NCBI RefSeq assembly: GCF_036178145.1
Contig: NZ_CP108067.1
Coordinates: 6,709,501-6,773,500, forward strand
Length of the DNA: 64,000 bases
Source of the DNA: Streptomyces sp. NBC_00273
GTDB taxonomy: Bacteria > Actinomycetota > Actinomycetes > Streptomycetales > Streptomycetaceae
Reading direction: 5' to 3'
Shown here: piece after piece, positions 27,701 through 36,528 of the stretch
How positions within the stretch are numbered: the stretch's first letter is position 1
Layout: each line of letters opens with the position of its first letter
Program-made: the position numbers and the translations under genes
The notes under the pieces: generated by a model
Told to the model about the DNA's origin: nothing
Databases searched by the model: none
What the model saw: the letters and a program-made list of their open reading frames with translations, nothing else

Positions 27701-28632
27701 GCGTCACCGGCCGGTTCGTGCGCGTCGACCACGTCGAGGGGGTCGAAGGGGGCGAGGGCGCCCACCGCGTCGACGGTGTCGACGGGGTCCCGCTGCACGT
27801 CGTCGTCGAAGGCCGGGGGCCCGTGTGCGTCCTCAGCGCCGGGCTCGCCATGGCCTGGTTCGACTGGGACCCGGTCGTCGCACCGCTCGTCGCCGCGGGC
27901 CGCACCGTCGTCCGCTTCGACCGCCCCGGACACGGCCTCAGCGGCCCCGCCACCGAGCCGCCCACCACCGCCGGGGAGGCCCACCGCATCGCCGGACTGC
28001 TGGACGCGCTGGGGCTCGGCGCCCGCGCCGCCGGACCCGTCACCGTCGTCGGGCACTCCATCGCCGCTTTCCACGCCGAAGCCTTCGCCCGCCTGTACCC
28101 CGAGCGCACCGCCGCGCTCGTCCTGGTCGACGGCAGCACCGAGGAGGCCCCGCACACGACCCTGCCCGTCGCACTGCGCACCGGGGCCGCCCGGGCCCTC
28201 GGCCGGGTCGTGACCGCCGCCGGACTGCCGGCCGCGCTGGGACCGCTGGCCCGCCGCGTCACCGTACGGGCCTCCCGCACCGGCGGCTCCGACCCGGCCG
28301 CACGGGACCTCGTACGCCGCTGCTACCGCACCGGCCGGGTCTGGCGCGGCGCCCTGCTGGAGAACTCCCGATACCTGGACATGGCCGCCGAGCTGCAGGC
28401 CCTGCGCGGGACGCACCCGCTGGCCGCCCCCACCACCGTCCTGGCCGGCCACGACGGCTCGGCCGGGCGCCCGGCCCTGCGCTGGCTGTCCCGGCAAGCG
28501 GACCTCGCCGACCTGCTCGGCGCCCGCTTCGAGGTCGCCGAACCCGCCGGCCACCTGGTCATGCTGGACCGCCCGGGCCAGGTGGCACGGGCGGTCCTGG
28601 CAACGGCCGGGCAGGGTCAGACCCGCGCGTAG
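27697..28632 (+). CDS. Alpha/beta hydrolase
   Basis: 311 residues from GTG at 27697, overlapping the DUF998 stop (GTGA), so translation is coupled. Motifs of the fold: oxyanion-region VLSAGLAMAWFDWDPV, VRFDRPGHGLSG, nucleophile elbow VVGHSIAAFHAEA (Ser), acid region VLAGHDGS, and C-terminal PAGHLVMLDRPGQV (His). Substrate unknown. Its last 16 bp overlap the convergent CBS-domain gene. Confidence 0.88.
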   Translation: MSVTGRFVRVDHVEGVEGGEGAHRVDGVDGVPLHVVVEGRGPVCVLSAGLAMAWFDWDPVVAPLVAAGRTVVRFDRPGHGLSGPATEPPTTAGEAHRIAGLLDALGLGARAAGPVTVVGHSIAAFHAEAFARLYPERTAALVLVDGSTEEAPHTTLPVALRTGAARALGRVVTAAGLPAALGPLARRVTVRASRTGGSDPAARDLVRRCYRTGRVWRGALLENSRYLDMAAELQALRGTHPLAAPTTVLAGHDGSAGRPALRWLSRQADLADLLGARFEVAEPAGHLVMLDRPGQVARAVLATAGQGQTRA

Positions 28633-29036
28633 ACCTTCTCCACGAAGGTGGCCATCTGGTCGTCGGAGAGGTGCTGGGCGAGGTCGGCCTCGCTGATCAT
28701 GCCCACCAGCTTCTTGTTCCGGATGACGGGCAGCCGGCGGATCTGGTGGCTCTGCATCTCCTCCAGCACGTCACCGACGTCCGCGCCCGCGTCGATCCAG
28801 CGCGGGGTGCCCTGGGCCATGTCACCGCAGGTGACCTTGGCCGGGTCGTGGCCCTTCGCCACACAGTTCACGACGATGTCGCGGTCGGTGATGATGCCGC
28901 ACAGCCGCTCCTCGGCGTCGCTGATGGGCAGGGCACCCACATTGAGCCGGGCCATCAGCTGGGCGGCCCGGTCGAGGGTCTCGGTGGCGGGAATCCACTG
29001 GGCCCCGGGGTGCATGATCTCTGCGGCAGTGGTCAT
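28617..29036 (-). CDS. CBS-domain protein
   Basis: 139 residues: two CBS motifs and little else. Motif 1 is LMARLNVGALPISDAEERLCGIITDRDI, motif 2 is IRRLPVIRNKKLVGMISEADLA (given here in shortened form by region, residues about 27-55 and 97-119). Stand-alone CBS pairs bind adenosine nucleotides and are often stress or dormancy proteins in actinomycetes. The start codon at 29036 follows AGGAGG. The 3' end overlaps the alpha/beta hydrolase gene tail to tail by 16 bp, so antisense interference between them is possible. Confidence 0.9.
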   Translation of the reverse strand: MTTAAEIMHPGAQWIPATETLDRAAQLMARLNVGALPISDAEERLCGIITDRDIVVNCVAKGHDPAKVTCGDMAQGTPRWIDAGADVGDVLEEMQSHQIRRLPVIRNKKLVGMISEADLAQHLSDDQMATFVEKVYARV

Positions 29037-29147
29037 CGCTGAACCTCCTGAGCACACCGTTCGACACCGGGCGCGGACGCGTCCGGTGCGGCGCGGTCCC
29101 CCACGGGCCGGTACGGGTCCCACACGGCGGCCACACGGCGGAGCACA

Positions 29148-29190
29148 CGCCCGTACGGGTGAGAGGGCGCCTCTCACCACGGTACGGGCG
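29148..29190. terminator. Long interrupted hairpin behind the DUF3105-DUF305 operon
   Basis: Inner 9-bp stem GGTGAGAGG/CCTCTCACC with a 3-nt loop and outer 9-bp stem CGCCCGTAC/GTACGGGCG separated by a small internal loop. It starts 8 bp beyond the DUF305 stop. Confidence 0.8.
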
Positions 29191-29197
29191 TGTCCCG

Positions 29198-29908
29198 TCA
29201 CCCGCGCGGCGCGGCTCCGCGCTGGCGCAGCATGTCCGCCATCAAGGTGAGCTCCGAGCGCTGCGCGTCGACCATGCCCTGAGCCAGCGCCCGCTCGACC
29301 GGGGTCCCGCACTGCTGCGCACAGCCCTCGGCCATCGTGACGCCGCCCTTGTGGTGGTCGGTCATGAGCTGGAGGAAGAGGACTTCCGCGTCCCGGCCCG
29401 AGGCGGCGCCCAGCTGGTCCAGCTCCTCCTTGGTGGCCATGCCCGGCATCAGCGCGCCGGGCTTGGCGGCGTCGTGCCCCGCATGCCCGCCGTGGCCGCC
29501 CGACGTCCCCATCCAGGACATCGGAGGCTCGCCGGCCACCACCTTCGGCAGCCCCCACAGGTCCAGCCAGCCGAGCAGCATGCCCCGCTGGTTGGCCTGG
29601 GTGTTGGCGATGTCGTAGGCGAGGGTGCGCACCGCCTCGTCCTGGGTGCGGTCGCGGACGATGAAGGACATCTCCACCGCCTGCTGGTGGTGCACCGCCA
29701 TGTCCCGGGCGAAGCCCGCGTCCGGTGACCGGAGCTCCGGAGTGCGGGGCGCCGCCGTACGGTCCGACGGGCCGGAACCGGCGGAACCGCCGCCGTTCGC
29801 GGCGGCCACCGTGGCGGCCGCCGCGAACAGCAGGGCCAGCAGGACGGCCGTGCCCGCGACCCAGTACGTACGGGGGACGGGACGGTCCGGGCGTGCCGGG
29901 CGGCTCAC
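29198..29908 (-). CDS. DUF305 membrane-anchored protein
   Basis: 236 residues from GTG at 29908, overlapping the DUF3105 stop codon (GTGA). A membrane helix at about residues 12-34 is followed by an extracytoplasmic four-helix-like DUF305 domain rich in His and Met: FARDMAVHHQQAVEMS, GTSGGHGGHAGHD and LMTDHHKGGVTMAEG. The duplicated M..HH motifs are the defining feature and could bind metal, most plausibly copper given the nearby multicopper oxidase. Function of the family is not established. Confidence 0.9.
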   Translation of the reverse strand: MSRPARPDRPVPRTYWVAGTAVLLALLFAAAATVAAANGGGSAGSGPSDRTAAPRTPELRSPDAGFARDMAVHHQQAVEMSFIVRDRTQDEAVRTLAYDIANTQANQRGMLLGWLDLWGLPKVVAGEPPMSWMGTSGGHGGHAGHDAAKPGALMPGMATKEELDQLGAASGRDAEVLFLQLMTDHHKGGVTMAEGCAQQCGTPVERALAQGMVDAQRSELTLMADMLRQRGAAPRG

Positions 29909-30606
29909 TTGCCGGCCAGCCCGCTCGTGCAGGCCGCGCCCGGCTCCGGGGTCTGCTCGCCCTGCACGTACTTCGTGAAGAACTGCGACACCCGCGGGTC
30001 GTCCGCGCCGTCCACGGTCAGCTGCTTGCCCCACGCGCTGAGCATGATCGAGCCGGTCTGCTCCTTGATCGGGCTCATCAGCGTGTACGGGGTCTTGCCG
30101 ACGGTCGCGGCGAGCTTGTCCACGTCGGCCTTGGGGGCCTTCTCGTTGTACGTCACCCAGACCGCGCCGTGCTCCAGCGAGTGCACGGCGTTCACCTCCG
30201 GCACCGGGTTCTTGTAGACGTCACCGTTGCAGTTCATCCAGCGGGGGTGGTGGTCACCGCCGACCGGCGGGTTCATCTCGTACTTCACCGGGGTCTCGAC
30301 GTGGTTGCGGCCCAGCGTCTTCGCGTCCCAGAGCTGCTCGCCCGCGACCGGCTGCTTGCGGATCTCCTCGGCCTCCTTGCGGATCTTCTCCGCGGCCGCC
30401 TGCTTGCGCTGCTCGGCCTGCTTCTGGTCGATCAGCACCCAAGCGCCGAAGCCGACGAGGCCGACGACGACGGCGGACGCGACCGTGATCGCGATGGCCT
30501 TGTTGCGCCGCTCCCGGATCTGGTCGGCGCGGCGCATCTCGGCTATGCGCGCCTGACGGGAGTTCGGGTCGGTGTTCTGGTTGGTCCTGCCGGACTTGCT
30601 GGCCAT
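29905..30606 (-). CDS. DUF3105 membrane-anchored protein
   Basis: 233 residues: a charged cytosolic start, one helix (AIAITVASAVVVGLVGFGAW), a Lys/Glu/Ala-rich coiled stretch (QKQAEQRKQAAAEKIRKEAE, about 60-85), then the DUF3105 domain with HVETPVKYEMNPPVGGDHHP, WMNCNGDVY and VHSLEHGAVWVTY. The His-rich conserved core suggests metal binding. Frequently paired with DUF305, as here by a 4-bp overlap. ATG at 30606 with AGGAAA upstream. Confidence 0.92.
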   Translation of the reverse strand: MASKSGRTNQNTDPNSRQARIAEMRRADQIRERRNKAIAITVASAVVVGLVGFGAWVLIDQKQAEQRKQAAAEKIRKEAEEIRKQPVAGEQLWDAKTLGRNHVETPVKYEMNPPVGGDHHPRWMNCNGDVYKNPVPEVNAVHSLEHGAVWVTYNEKAPKADVDKLAATVGKTPYTLMSPIKEQTGSIMLSAWGKQLTVDGADDPRVSQFFTKYVQGEQTPEPGAACTSGLAGK

Positions 30607-30664
30607 GTGCCCTGGTTTCCTTCTGCTGAGGGGGGTGGATGAACGCGAAACCGAACCGGACCGC

Positions 30665-31069
30665 TCAGGTCCGCAGCACCTGGAGGGCAAACAGGTCGGG
30701 GGCGCGTGGCGGAGCCCCGTACATCCGGATCCGCGATGCCCCGGAGGCGATCGCGGCGGGCGCCGGCGCACCCACGGGGCCGGTCACGGCGGGCGGCGGA
30801 ACGGGCAGCACACCCGGAGTGATGCGCGTGCGCGGCGAGCAGCCGGGCAGGTCGTCCGGAGACACGCAGACGGCGCGCGCCGGCGCCCCGACCCCTGCTC
30901 CCGCCCCTGCCTGCTGCACCTGTGCACCCGGCGACGGGACGTGCGACTCGCCCGAACGCGCACACAGCAGCACCGTGCCGGCCAGCACTGCGAAGACGAC
31001 CAGCAGGACGGCACGCCGAAGCCCGGGACGTCCGCGACGCCCCGACTGCGTGTGCTGCCGGCCCCCCAT
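30665..31069 (-). CDS. Hypothetical single-helix membrane protein
   Basis: 134 residues, not recognised. Basic N-terminus (GRRGRPGLRR), one membrane helix (AVLLVVFAVLAGTVLLC) and a Pro/Ala/Gly-rich extracytoplasmic part with three Cys. No Shine-Dalgarno, but TACCAT lies about 10 nt before the ATG, compatible with a leaderless mRNA. It is divergent from glnA2 with about 170 bp between starts. Codon bias is moderate, so the call is tentative. Confidence 0.55.
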   Translation of the reverse strand: MGGRQHTQSGRRGRPGLRRAVLLVVFAVLAGTVLLCARSGESHVPSPGAQVQQAGAGAGVGAPARAVCVSPDDLPGCSPRTRITPGVLPVPPPAVTGPVGAPAPAAIASGASRIRMYGAPPRAPDLFALQVLRT

Positions 31070-31138
31070 GGGCGCAGATGGTAATGCTCATGACTGCTCC
31101 CAGGTCAGTGCGGGGGTGCCGCGAGCTTTCCCGTGTGC

Positions 31139-31154
31139 GTAATGTGGCGGAAAC
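31139..31154 (+). promoter_or_regulatory. GlnR-like half box upstream of glnA2
   Basis: GTAAT-6 nt-GAAAC resembles the a-b half (GTNAC-n6-GAAAC) of the GlnR nitrogen-control box, about 90 bp before the glnA2 ATG and 9 bp before a GATACT element. Only one half site is present, so functional binding is doubtful. Confidence 0.3.
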
Positions 31155-31241
31155 CACGACTGGCGATACTGGGCGCGCCCGACTGTGCCCCGACGGTCGA
31201 GGCGGTGGTGCACAGGCCGTCTGAACTGCGAGGATGAAGGC

Positions 31242-32603
31242 ATGGACAAGCAGCAGGAATTCGTCCTCCGGACGCTTGAGGAGCGCGACATCCGCTTCGT
31301 GCGCCTGTGGTTCACCGACGTACTGGGCTTCCTCAAGTCCGTCGCGGTCGCGCCGGCGGAGCTGGAGCAGGCCTTCGACGAGGGCATCGGGTTCGACGGC
31401 TCCGCGATCGAGGGCTTCGCGCGGGTCTACGAGTCCGACATGATCGCCAAGCCGGACCCGAGCACGTTCCAGATACTGCCGTGGCGCGCGGAGGCCCCCG
31501 GGACCGCCCGGATGTTCTGCGACATCCTGATGCCGGACGGCTCGCCGTCCTTCGCGGACCCGCGCTACGTCCTCAAGCGCATCCTGGCCAAGACCTCGGA
31601 CCTGGGCTTCACCTTCTACACCCACCCGGAGATCGAGTTCTTCCTGCTGAAGGACAAGCCGCTGGACGGCACCCGCCCGGTCCCGGCCGACAACTCCGGC
31701 TACTTCGACCACACCCCGCAGAACGTGGGCATGGACTTCCGCCGCCAGGCGATCACCATGCTCGAATCGATGGGCATCTCGGTGGAGTTCAGCCACCACG
31801 AGGGCGCCCCCGGCCAGCAGGAGATCGACCTCCGCTACGCCGACGCGCTCTCCACGGCCGACAACATCATGACCTTCCGCCTGGTCATGAAGCAGGTGGC
31901 CCTCGAGCAGGGCGTGCAGGCCACCTTCATGCCGAAGCCGTTCTCGGAGTACCCCGGCTCGGGCATGCACACCCACCTGTCCCTCTTCGAGGGCGACCGC
32001 AACGCCTTCTACGAGTCGGGCGCCGAGTACCAGCTCTCCAAGGTCGGCCGCTCCTTCATCGCGGGCCTGCTGAAGCACGCCGCCGAGACGGCGGCGGTCA
32101 CCAACCAGTGGGTCAACTCCTACAAGCGCATCTGGGGCGGCTCCTCCCGCAGCGCCGGCGCGGGCGGCGAGGCCCCGTCGTACATCTGCTGGGGCCACAA
32201 CAACCGCTCGGCCCTGATCCGCGTCCCGATGTACAAGCCGGGCAAGACGGGCTCCTCGCGCGTCGAGGTCCGCTCGATCGACTCGGGTGCCAACCCGTAC
32301 CTCACCTACGCCGTCCTCCTCGCGGCCGGCCTCAAGGGCATCGAGGAGGGCTACGAACTCCCGGCGGGCGCCGACGACGACGTCTGGGCCCTCTCCGACG
32401 CCGAACGCCGCGCGATGGGCATCGAACCCCTCCCGCAGAACCTCGGCGAGGCCATCTCCCTGATGGAACGCAGCGAACTGGTCGCCGAAACCCTCGGCGA
32501 GCACGTCTTCGACTTCTTCCTCCGCAACAAGAAGCAGGAGTGGGAGGAATACCGCTCGGAGGTCACGGCCTTCGAACTCCGCAAGAACCTCCCCGTCCTG
32601 TAA
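31242..32603 (+). CDS. glnA2: Glutamine synthetase-like protein (GlnA2 type)
   Basis: 453 residues. All glutamine-synthetase landmarks are present: FDGSAIEGF, THPEIEFFLL, HHEGAPGQQEID, GSGMHTHLSL, NQWVNSYKR, ALIRVPMYK and VEVRSIDSGANPYL. The usual adenylylation loop NLYDLPPE of GSI-beta enzymes is absent (here EGYELPAGADDDVWALSDA), so control by the nearby glnE product is unlikely. Streptomyces GlnA2 orthologues are reported to glutamylate polyamines rather than make bulk glutamine; assignment here rests on length and loop sequence. A diverged copy of its last 20 codons lies 5 kb downstream, marking an insertion behind this gene. The ATG at 31242 follows AGGA about 8 nt upstream. Confidence 0.93.
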   Translation: MDKQQEFVLRTLEERDIRFVRLWFTDVLGFLKSVAVAPAELEQAFDEGIGFDGSAIEGFARVYESDMIAKPDPSTFQILPWRAEAPGTARMFCDILMPDGSPSFADPRYVLKRILAKTSDLGFTFYTHPEIEFFLLKDKPLDGTRPVPADNSGYFDHTPQNVGMDFRRQAITMLESMGISVEFSHHEGAPGQQEIDLRYADALSTADNIMTFRLVMKQVALEQGVQATFMPKPFSEYPGSGMHTHLSLFEGDRNAFYESGAEYQLSKVGRSFIAGLLKHAAETAAVTNQWVNSYKRIWGGSSRSAGAGGEAPSYICWGHNNRSALIRVPMYKPGKTGSSRVEVRSIDSGANPYLTYAVLLAAGLKGIEEGYELPAGADDDVWALSDAERRAMGIEPLPQNLGEAISLMERSELVAETLGEHVFDFFLRNKKQEWEEYRSEVTAFELRKNLPVL

Positions 32604-32638
32604 GGGCAGGTCAGCACCCCTGCGGGCCATGCACAACA

Positions 32639-32673
32639 CTCCGGGCCGGCGGTCGACGACCACCGGCCCGGAG
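32639..32673. terminator. Hairpin terminator behind glnA2
   Basis: Perfect 11-bp stem CTCCGGGCCGG/CCGGCCCGGAG with a 13-nt loop, 36 bp after the glnA2 stop. Confidence 0.82.
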
Positions 32674-32903
32674 CCGTCTCACTACCCCTGGGCCGTCTGT
32701 GGGCCGTCCGACGCGGAACCCGAGGCCTTGTAGACGGGGTCCCTTCGAGCCGCATGCCGTCCTTGGCCGGCAGTGAGGCAGGTATGCCGTACCGGCCGTC
32801 GGCCATCAGCCACGCCGCCACAATCCAGCGATGCGGATTAGTGGACACAGCTCCGCCGGCGACACGTGAAAACCTCCCCCACCTCACTGGGGACGGACTT
32901 CGC

Positions 32904-33737
32904 CTACTTTCGATCCGGCTCGATCCCCGTCCCGGCGTCGTTGCGCAGCTTCAGCACCGGCAGGTTGAGCATCTTCGCCCGCATAGCCATGCCTGTGTCG
33001 TACGTGACCAGCTGCACGTCGCCTGCTGCCATCGCGTAGACGGCCAGGGCTCGGTCGACGATCTCGTCGTCCGCCTCAGGAAGCCGCACGTGGCCCGGGG
33101 TGTCGGTAAGCACCTCGACCTTGCTCGGGCCGAGGGATACCTTCTCGGTCAACAGCCGGTCGAGGACAGCCAGGCTGTACCCGGCCCGCCATCGGGTGCG
33201 CTGGTTCCTTGACTCCTTCAGCTTGTCCAGTTCGTCGACGACCACCATCGGTACCACGACTGCCACAGGCAGGCGGCCCTCAACGCCGAGAAGCTTCGCG
33301 AAGTCGGCCTCCTCCAGCTTCACTTCGTGTTCGATGAAGAACGACGTGTCAAGGACGGCGACGACCACGAATTCGGGCCAGCGCCGCATCTGAGCCTGGA
33401 AGGCCTCCACGGCCTCACTGAAAGCGTTGACGCGCTGCCGGAGCTCGAGGGACACCAGCCCGTTCACGAGCCGCCCCTGTTCGCTTCCCGCAAGGTGTCC
33501 GACACCGTCGAGAAGCGATTGGTGCATCCGCGTGCGGATCAGGTTGTCGATGTCGCGGCTGGTGACCTGGGAAGTGAGCATACGGACGGCCTCGTTCGCC
33601 CATTCCAAGTAGGCGAGGAGTCGTGGGTACGCGGAGGGAAAGTTCTTTCCCTCCAGGTTCTCCGCTGCGAGGTGGAGGGACCGCAAGGTCTTCCAGACGT
33701 TGTCCCGGTGTGCACCGGGTATGGGGGTTACGACCAT
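32904..33737 (-). CDS. PIN-domain ribonuclease-like protein
   Basis: 277 residues from ATG at 33737; the frame stays open to 33851, and neither start has a clear Shine-Dalgarno. The N-terminal 125 residues are helical and unassigned. The PIN domain (about 126-265) keeps its acidic metal site: VVAVLDTSFFIEH (Asp130), VVDELDKLKESR (Glu169), PEADDEIVDRAL (Asp223-228) and LVTYDTGMAMRA (Asp247). It resembles the PIN domains of large actinomycete proteins rather than small VapC toxins, and no antitoxin-sized partner is adjacent. Probable RNA cleavage. Part of the island behind glnA2; a 290-bp gap with a hairpin separates it from the next gene on the same strand. Confidence 0.8.
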   Translation of the reverse strand: MVVTPIPGAHRDNVWKTLRSLHLAAENLEGKNFPSAYPRLLAYLEWANEAVRMLTSQVTSRDIDNLIRTRMHQSLLDGVGHLAGSEQGRLVNGLVSLELRQRVNAFSEAVEAFQAQMRRWPEFVVVAVLDTSFFIEHEVKLEEADFAKLLGVEGRLPVAVVVPMVVVDELDKLKESRNQRTRWRAGYSLAVLDRLLTEKVSLGPSKVEVLTDTPGHVRLPEADDEIVDRALAVYAMAAGDVQLVTYDTGMAMRAKMLNLPVLKLRNDAGTGIEPDRK

Positions 33738-33974
33738 CTTGGGATCATGCCAGTTGCCGCCCCGCGCCCGTGCGAAATTCAAATGCGATTCTGCTGGCCG
33801 AAGGCTCCTCCACAGTCCCGCGGGGCGGGGCACGGGGTTCTGCGGGTACAACTAGCGTCGTATCGTGACCAGGCCGAAGGAATTCGCTCCGGACCAGATG
33901 GGACGGGGCACTAGCACCTCCAGGTCGCCGACGGCCCCCCATCCAGCGCCGCACCCTCCAGGGGTGGGCGCGCC

Positions 33975-34001
33975 CGCTACCGCGATGGCCTCGCGGTAGC
34001 G
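33975..34001. terminator. Hairpin terminator behind the HTH/coiled-coil gene
   Basis: Perfect 11-bp stem CGCTACCGCGA/TCGCGGTAGCG with a 5-nt loop, 24 bp past the stop codon of the minus-strand gene at 34025. Confidence 0.8.
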
Positions 34002-34024
34002 CCGAGCGGACTGGTTGAGCGTGA

Positions 34025-35493
34025 TCAGCGCCGCCGGAACCACCACTTTGGCGGAAACTCGGAGTCGACTGCCGCCGTCCAGAATTCCTGCATGTCGCGC
34101 TTCTGTCGGCGTGTGGCGCCCAGGATGTTCAGAAGGTCGGAGAGCTGGCCCCGTCGTGTGGGCATCGTGGTGCCAGCGAACCAGCTGGCTACTTCCTTGG
34201 TCTCGTTCTGCTCGTCGAACCCGGAGAAGATCAGGCTTGAGATCTCCTCGTCCGTCCAGCTGCGCTTCGCCTGCTCCCTGATGTCCGTGAGCCGGTCGCC
34301 GAACATCTTTGTGAACGCGAGCAGACCGGGATTGGCACCGGGTGTCTGACCGGGTTGCGTGTCGGGCTCCTTCGGGGGCACGGCACCCTCGGCGAGGTCC
34401 CGCGGTGGTGGGGCCCAGGTCTTATCGTCCCTGGACGGCATGCCGAAGAAGTCACCAGTCGCAGGTTCGGTCATCAGGTAATTCGGGTTGTCCTGGGGTT
34501 GTTCCGGGACAACGGGCGACTCGGTCTGATCAGTCCCGTCCGGATTCTGCTGCGGGCCTTGTGGTTCGGGGAACAGGTAGTCCTTGGGTTGTTTCGGACC
34601 TGCATGCGGGACCCAGGGATCACGCCGAGAGAGGGGGGCCCGCGGGGCGGGGTCGACGCCGATCAGGTCCTCGAGGTCGTCGAGTTCGTCGTCTTGGGCC
34701 TCGAGCTGTTCCTGGGCTGCCTGCAGGACGTCGCGGATCTGCTCCAGCGGCGGGAGCCCCAGGTAGTCCGGGCTGGCGGCCGAGGGCTCCGGAGCGCTGT
34801 CGTTGGCCCTGTCGTCGATGCTGTTGACGGCGAGGCGTTCGCGGGAGACCTGCTCTTCGGCGGCCAGACGGAGCTGGTAGGCCTTCTCCTCCGCCCGGCG
34901 GGCGTGCTCCAGCTTCTCGTCTGCCTGGCGCCGGTACTCCCGGGAGATCTGCAGTTCGCTCTCCAGCTCGGCGCGGACGTCCTCGCGGGCCCGGTCCCGC
35001 TCCACCTCCAGCACTGTGCAGCGCTCCTGGAGGATGGAGACCATGTTCTCTAACTGCGCCCGCTGGCGCTCCGAGGAGGCCAGCTTCTCCAGGGCCTCGA
35101 TCTGCCGCATCCGTGCGTCGTCCAGACGCAGCAGGGCTTTGGCTACCTCATCGGTGCCCCGCGCTACCGGCACCGGCAGCGGGGCCGGCTCGGGGGCCGC
35201 GGTATCCACCAGGGCCGCCTCGGCCTTCTTCGCGGCTGCCAGGAGGCGCAGGCCCTCCGCCTTCTGGCGGTCACGCATCTCCGGCTCTGTCACGTAGCGC
35301 TCGACCACGGCCTTGAGGAGGTCCTCGGACGGCAGGCGGCTGCCGCTGCGGAACTCGCTCCACGAGGTCGTGCTGTAGGCAAAGTGCTCCTCAAGCGTCC
35401 GGATCGCCTTGCCGAGCGTCACTTTGCCAGCCACACGGCCAGCTCGTTCGCCTGCTCGGTCCGGCCTCGTAACGCGCCCAGCGGTCGCCCCAT
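34025..35493 (-). CDS. HTH-coiled-coil protein of unknown function with an apparent N-terminal frameshift
   Basis: The long frame encodes VTLGKAIRTLEEHFAYSTT.. (HTH-like), a coiled coil of about 150 residues rich in Arg/Glu/Ala, a Pro/Gln-rich linker, and a C-terminal domain ending PPKWWFRRR. The best start, ATG at 35493 with GGGGGAG just upstream, opens MGRPLGALRGRTEQANELAVWLAK and then hits TGA, one base out of frame with the rest, at about 35420-35425 (GGCAAAGTGA). A one-base loss, a sequencing error or -1 slippage on A-AAG would join them; otherwise translation begins at GTG 35422. One in-frame TTA codon (35051-35053) suggests bldA dependence. Divergent from the tiny membrane gene at 35648. 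Function not known. Confidence 0.7.
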
Positions 35494-35647
35494 GGCTCCC
35501 CCGCATCCTGTTGTCCCGGGAACAACCCGGGGATTGTTCCCGATCTTCGGCCGCCACCTGCAAGGACGCTTGTCCCCCGGAGCGGACAATCACACCATCG
35601 AAGACGGTGAGACCTCCACCCGATCAGACGATCACAGGAGGCCCGCC

Positions 35648-35821
35648 GTGACCACCCCCAACACCACCCAGCCCCCGCGCCGTTCCTGGCCCTACGTGGT
35701 GGTCGCCATCACCGTCCTTGCCATCCAGCAGGGCTGGGACGCCCAGCAGGTCACCACCCTCGCCGTCAGCCTCCTCGTGCTCGTCGCCCTGATCACCTCC
35801 GCAGGCCGCGGCAACGACTAG
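35648..35821 (+). CDS. 57-residue membrane protein
   Basis: GTG at 35648 follows AGGAGG at 35636-35641, a strong start. The product MTTPNTTQPPRRSWPY.. has a hydrophilic head and a hydrophobic half (YVVVAITVLAIQQ, then VTTLAVSLLVLVALITSAG), one or two helices. It is divergent from the HTH/coiled-coil gene, so the two may be co-regulated. Not recognised; tiny hydrophobic proteins beside regulators can be toxins or signalling peptides, but nothing here proves it. Confidence 0.6.
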   Translation: MTTPNTTQPPRRSWPYVVVAITVLAIQQGWDAQQVTTLAVSLLVLVALITSAGRGND

Positions 35822-36528
35822 GCGCTGGTCTTCGGTGATTGAGTGGTTCGGCCTCGGTTCGGTAGCCCACACGTCCAGCGCCGTGTTCGTGGGCGCGGGC
35901 CGGTGGTTCAGAGAAGCAACCACCCCAACCATTCCAGACCGCCAGTACACCGGCGAGGCCATGAGGCAGCCGGTATGGCCGCCGCTGACCGACCTGGCTA
36001 GACCTACGGATCAGAAGGCGAGGGCGCAGGGACGGCCGGCGGAGTACGGTCCGCTCATGTAGTCCGACTCCTCTCTCCCGATGTCCTGAGTGCAGTCAGC
36101 CGATGAAGTTCGGCGGATTCGCTCGCTGCGATTGTGGCGGTGAGCGCGTTGCCGCGGCGTACGGGGCCTCTCGCAGCGCCACATCTGGTGGCAGTGGGCG
36201 GATCGGCCGGAGGCTTCACCGGAGGGCTGTCCTCACCCGGAGTTGTTCGGTGGCTGACCCCAAGCGCAAGGGTGGGTGTCCAGCTGCGTGACAATGCCGA
36301 GGTACACCGGCGGAAGAGCGCGGACCACCAGCGCAGGTGAGAGGGGCACCGGCCCGGGGCCAAGATCCCACCCAGGTTGCTTAGGACGTAGAGGTCGCGG
36401 ATTCGGACGGTGGCGGGAATCTCGCGACCACCTGTCCAGTTCAGTCGTGCGGGCTGCGCACACCGGAGCTGGCGAGCACACTGCCCCATTAGGGCCGGTA
36501 CGGCTATCAGCGACGAGGGGTGGGGCAC
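35822..36528. other. Intergenic stretch, no supported gene
   Basis: 707 bp inside the island. Open frames exist on both strands but none has a convincing start, Shine-Dalgarno or third-position G/C pattern. Contains the promoter region of the DUF3223 gene. No tRNA, terminator-grade hairpin or repeat was seen. Confidence 0.5.

Noticed and set aside
32691..32711. TGGGCCGTC repeated twice as a possible attachment-site core
   Set aside because: Only 9 bp, no second copy at the other island border, so it does not explain the insertion.
32904..33737. PIN protein as a VapC toxin of a toxin-antitoxin pair
   Set aside because: Too long (277 residues) and no small antitoxin gene overlaps or adjoins it.
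35822..36528. Several 60-170 codon frames on both strands
   Set aside because: No RBS, no codon bias and no recognisable sequence; left as intergenic.
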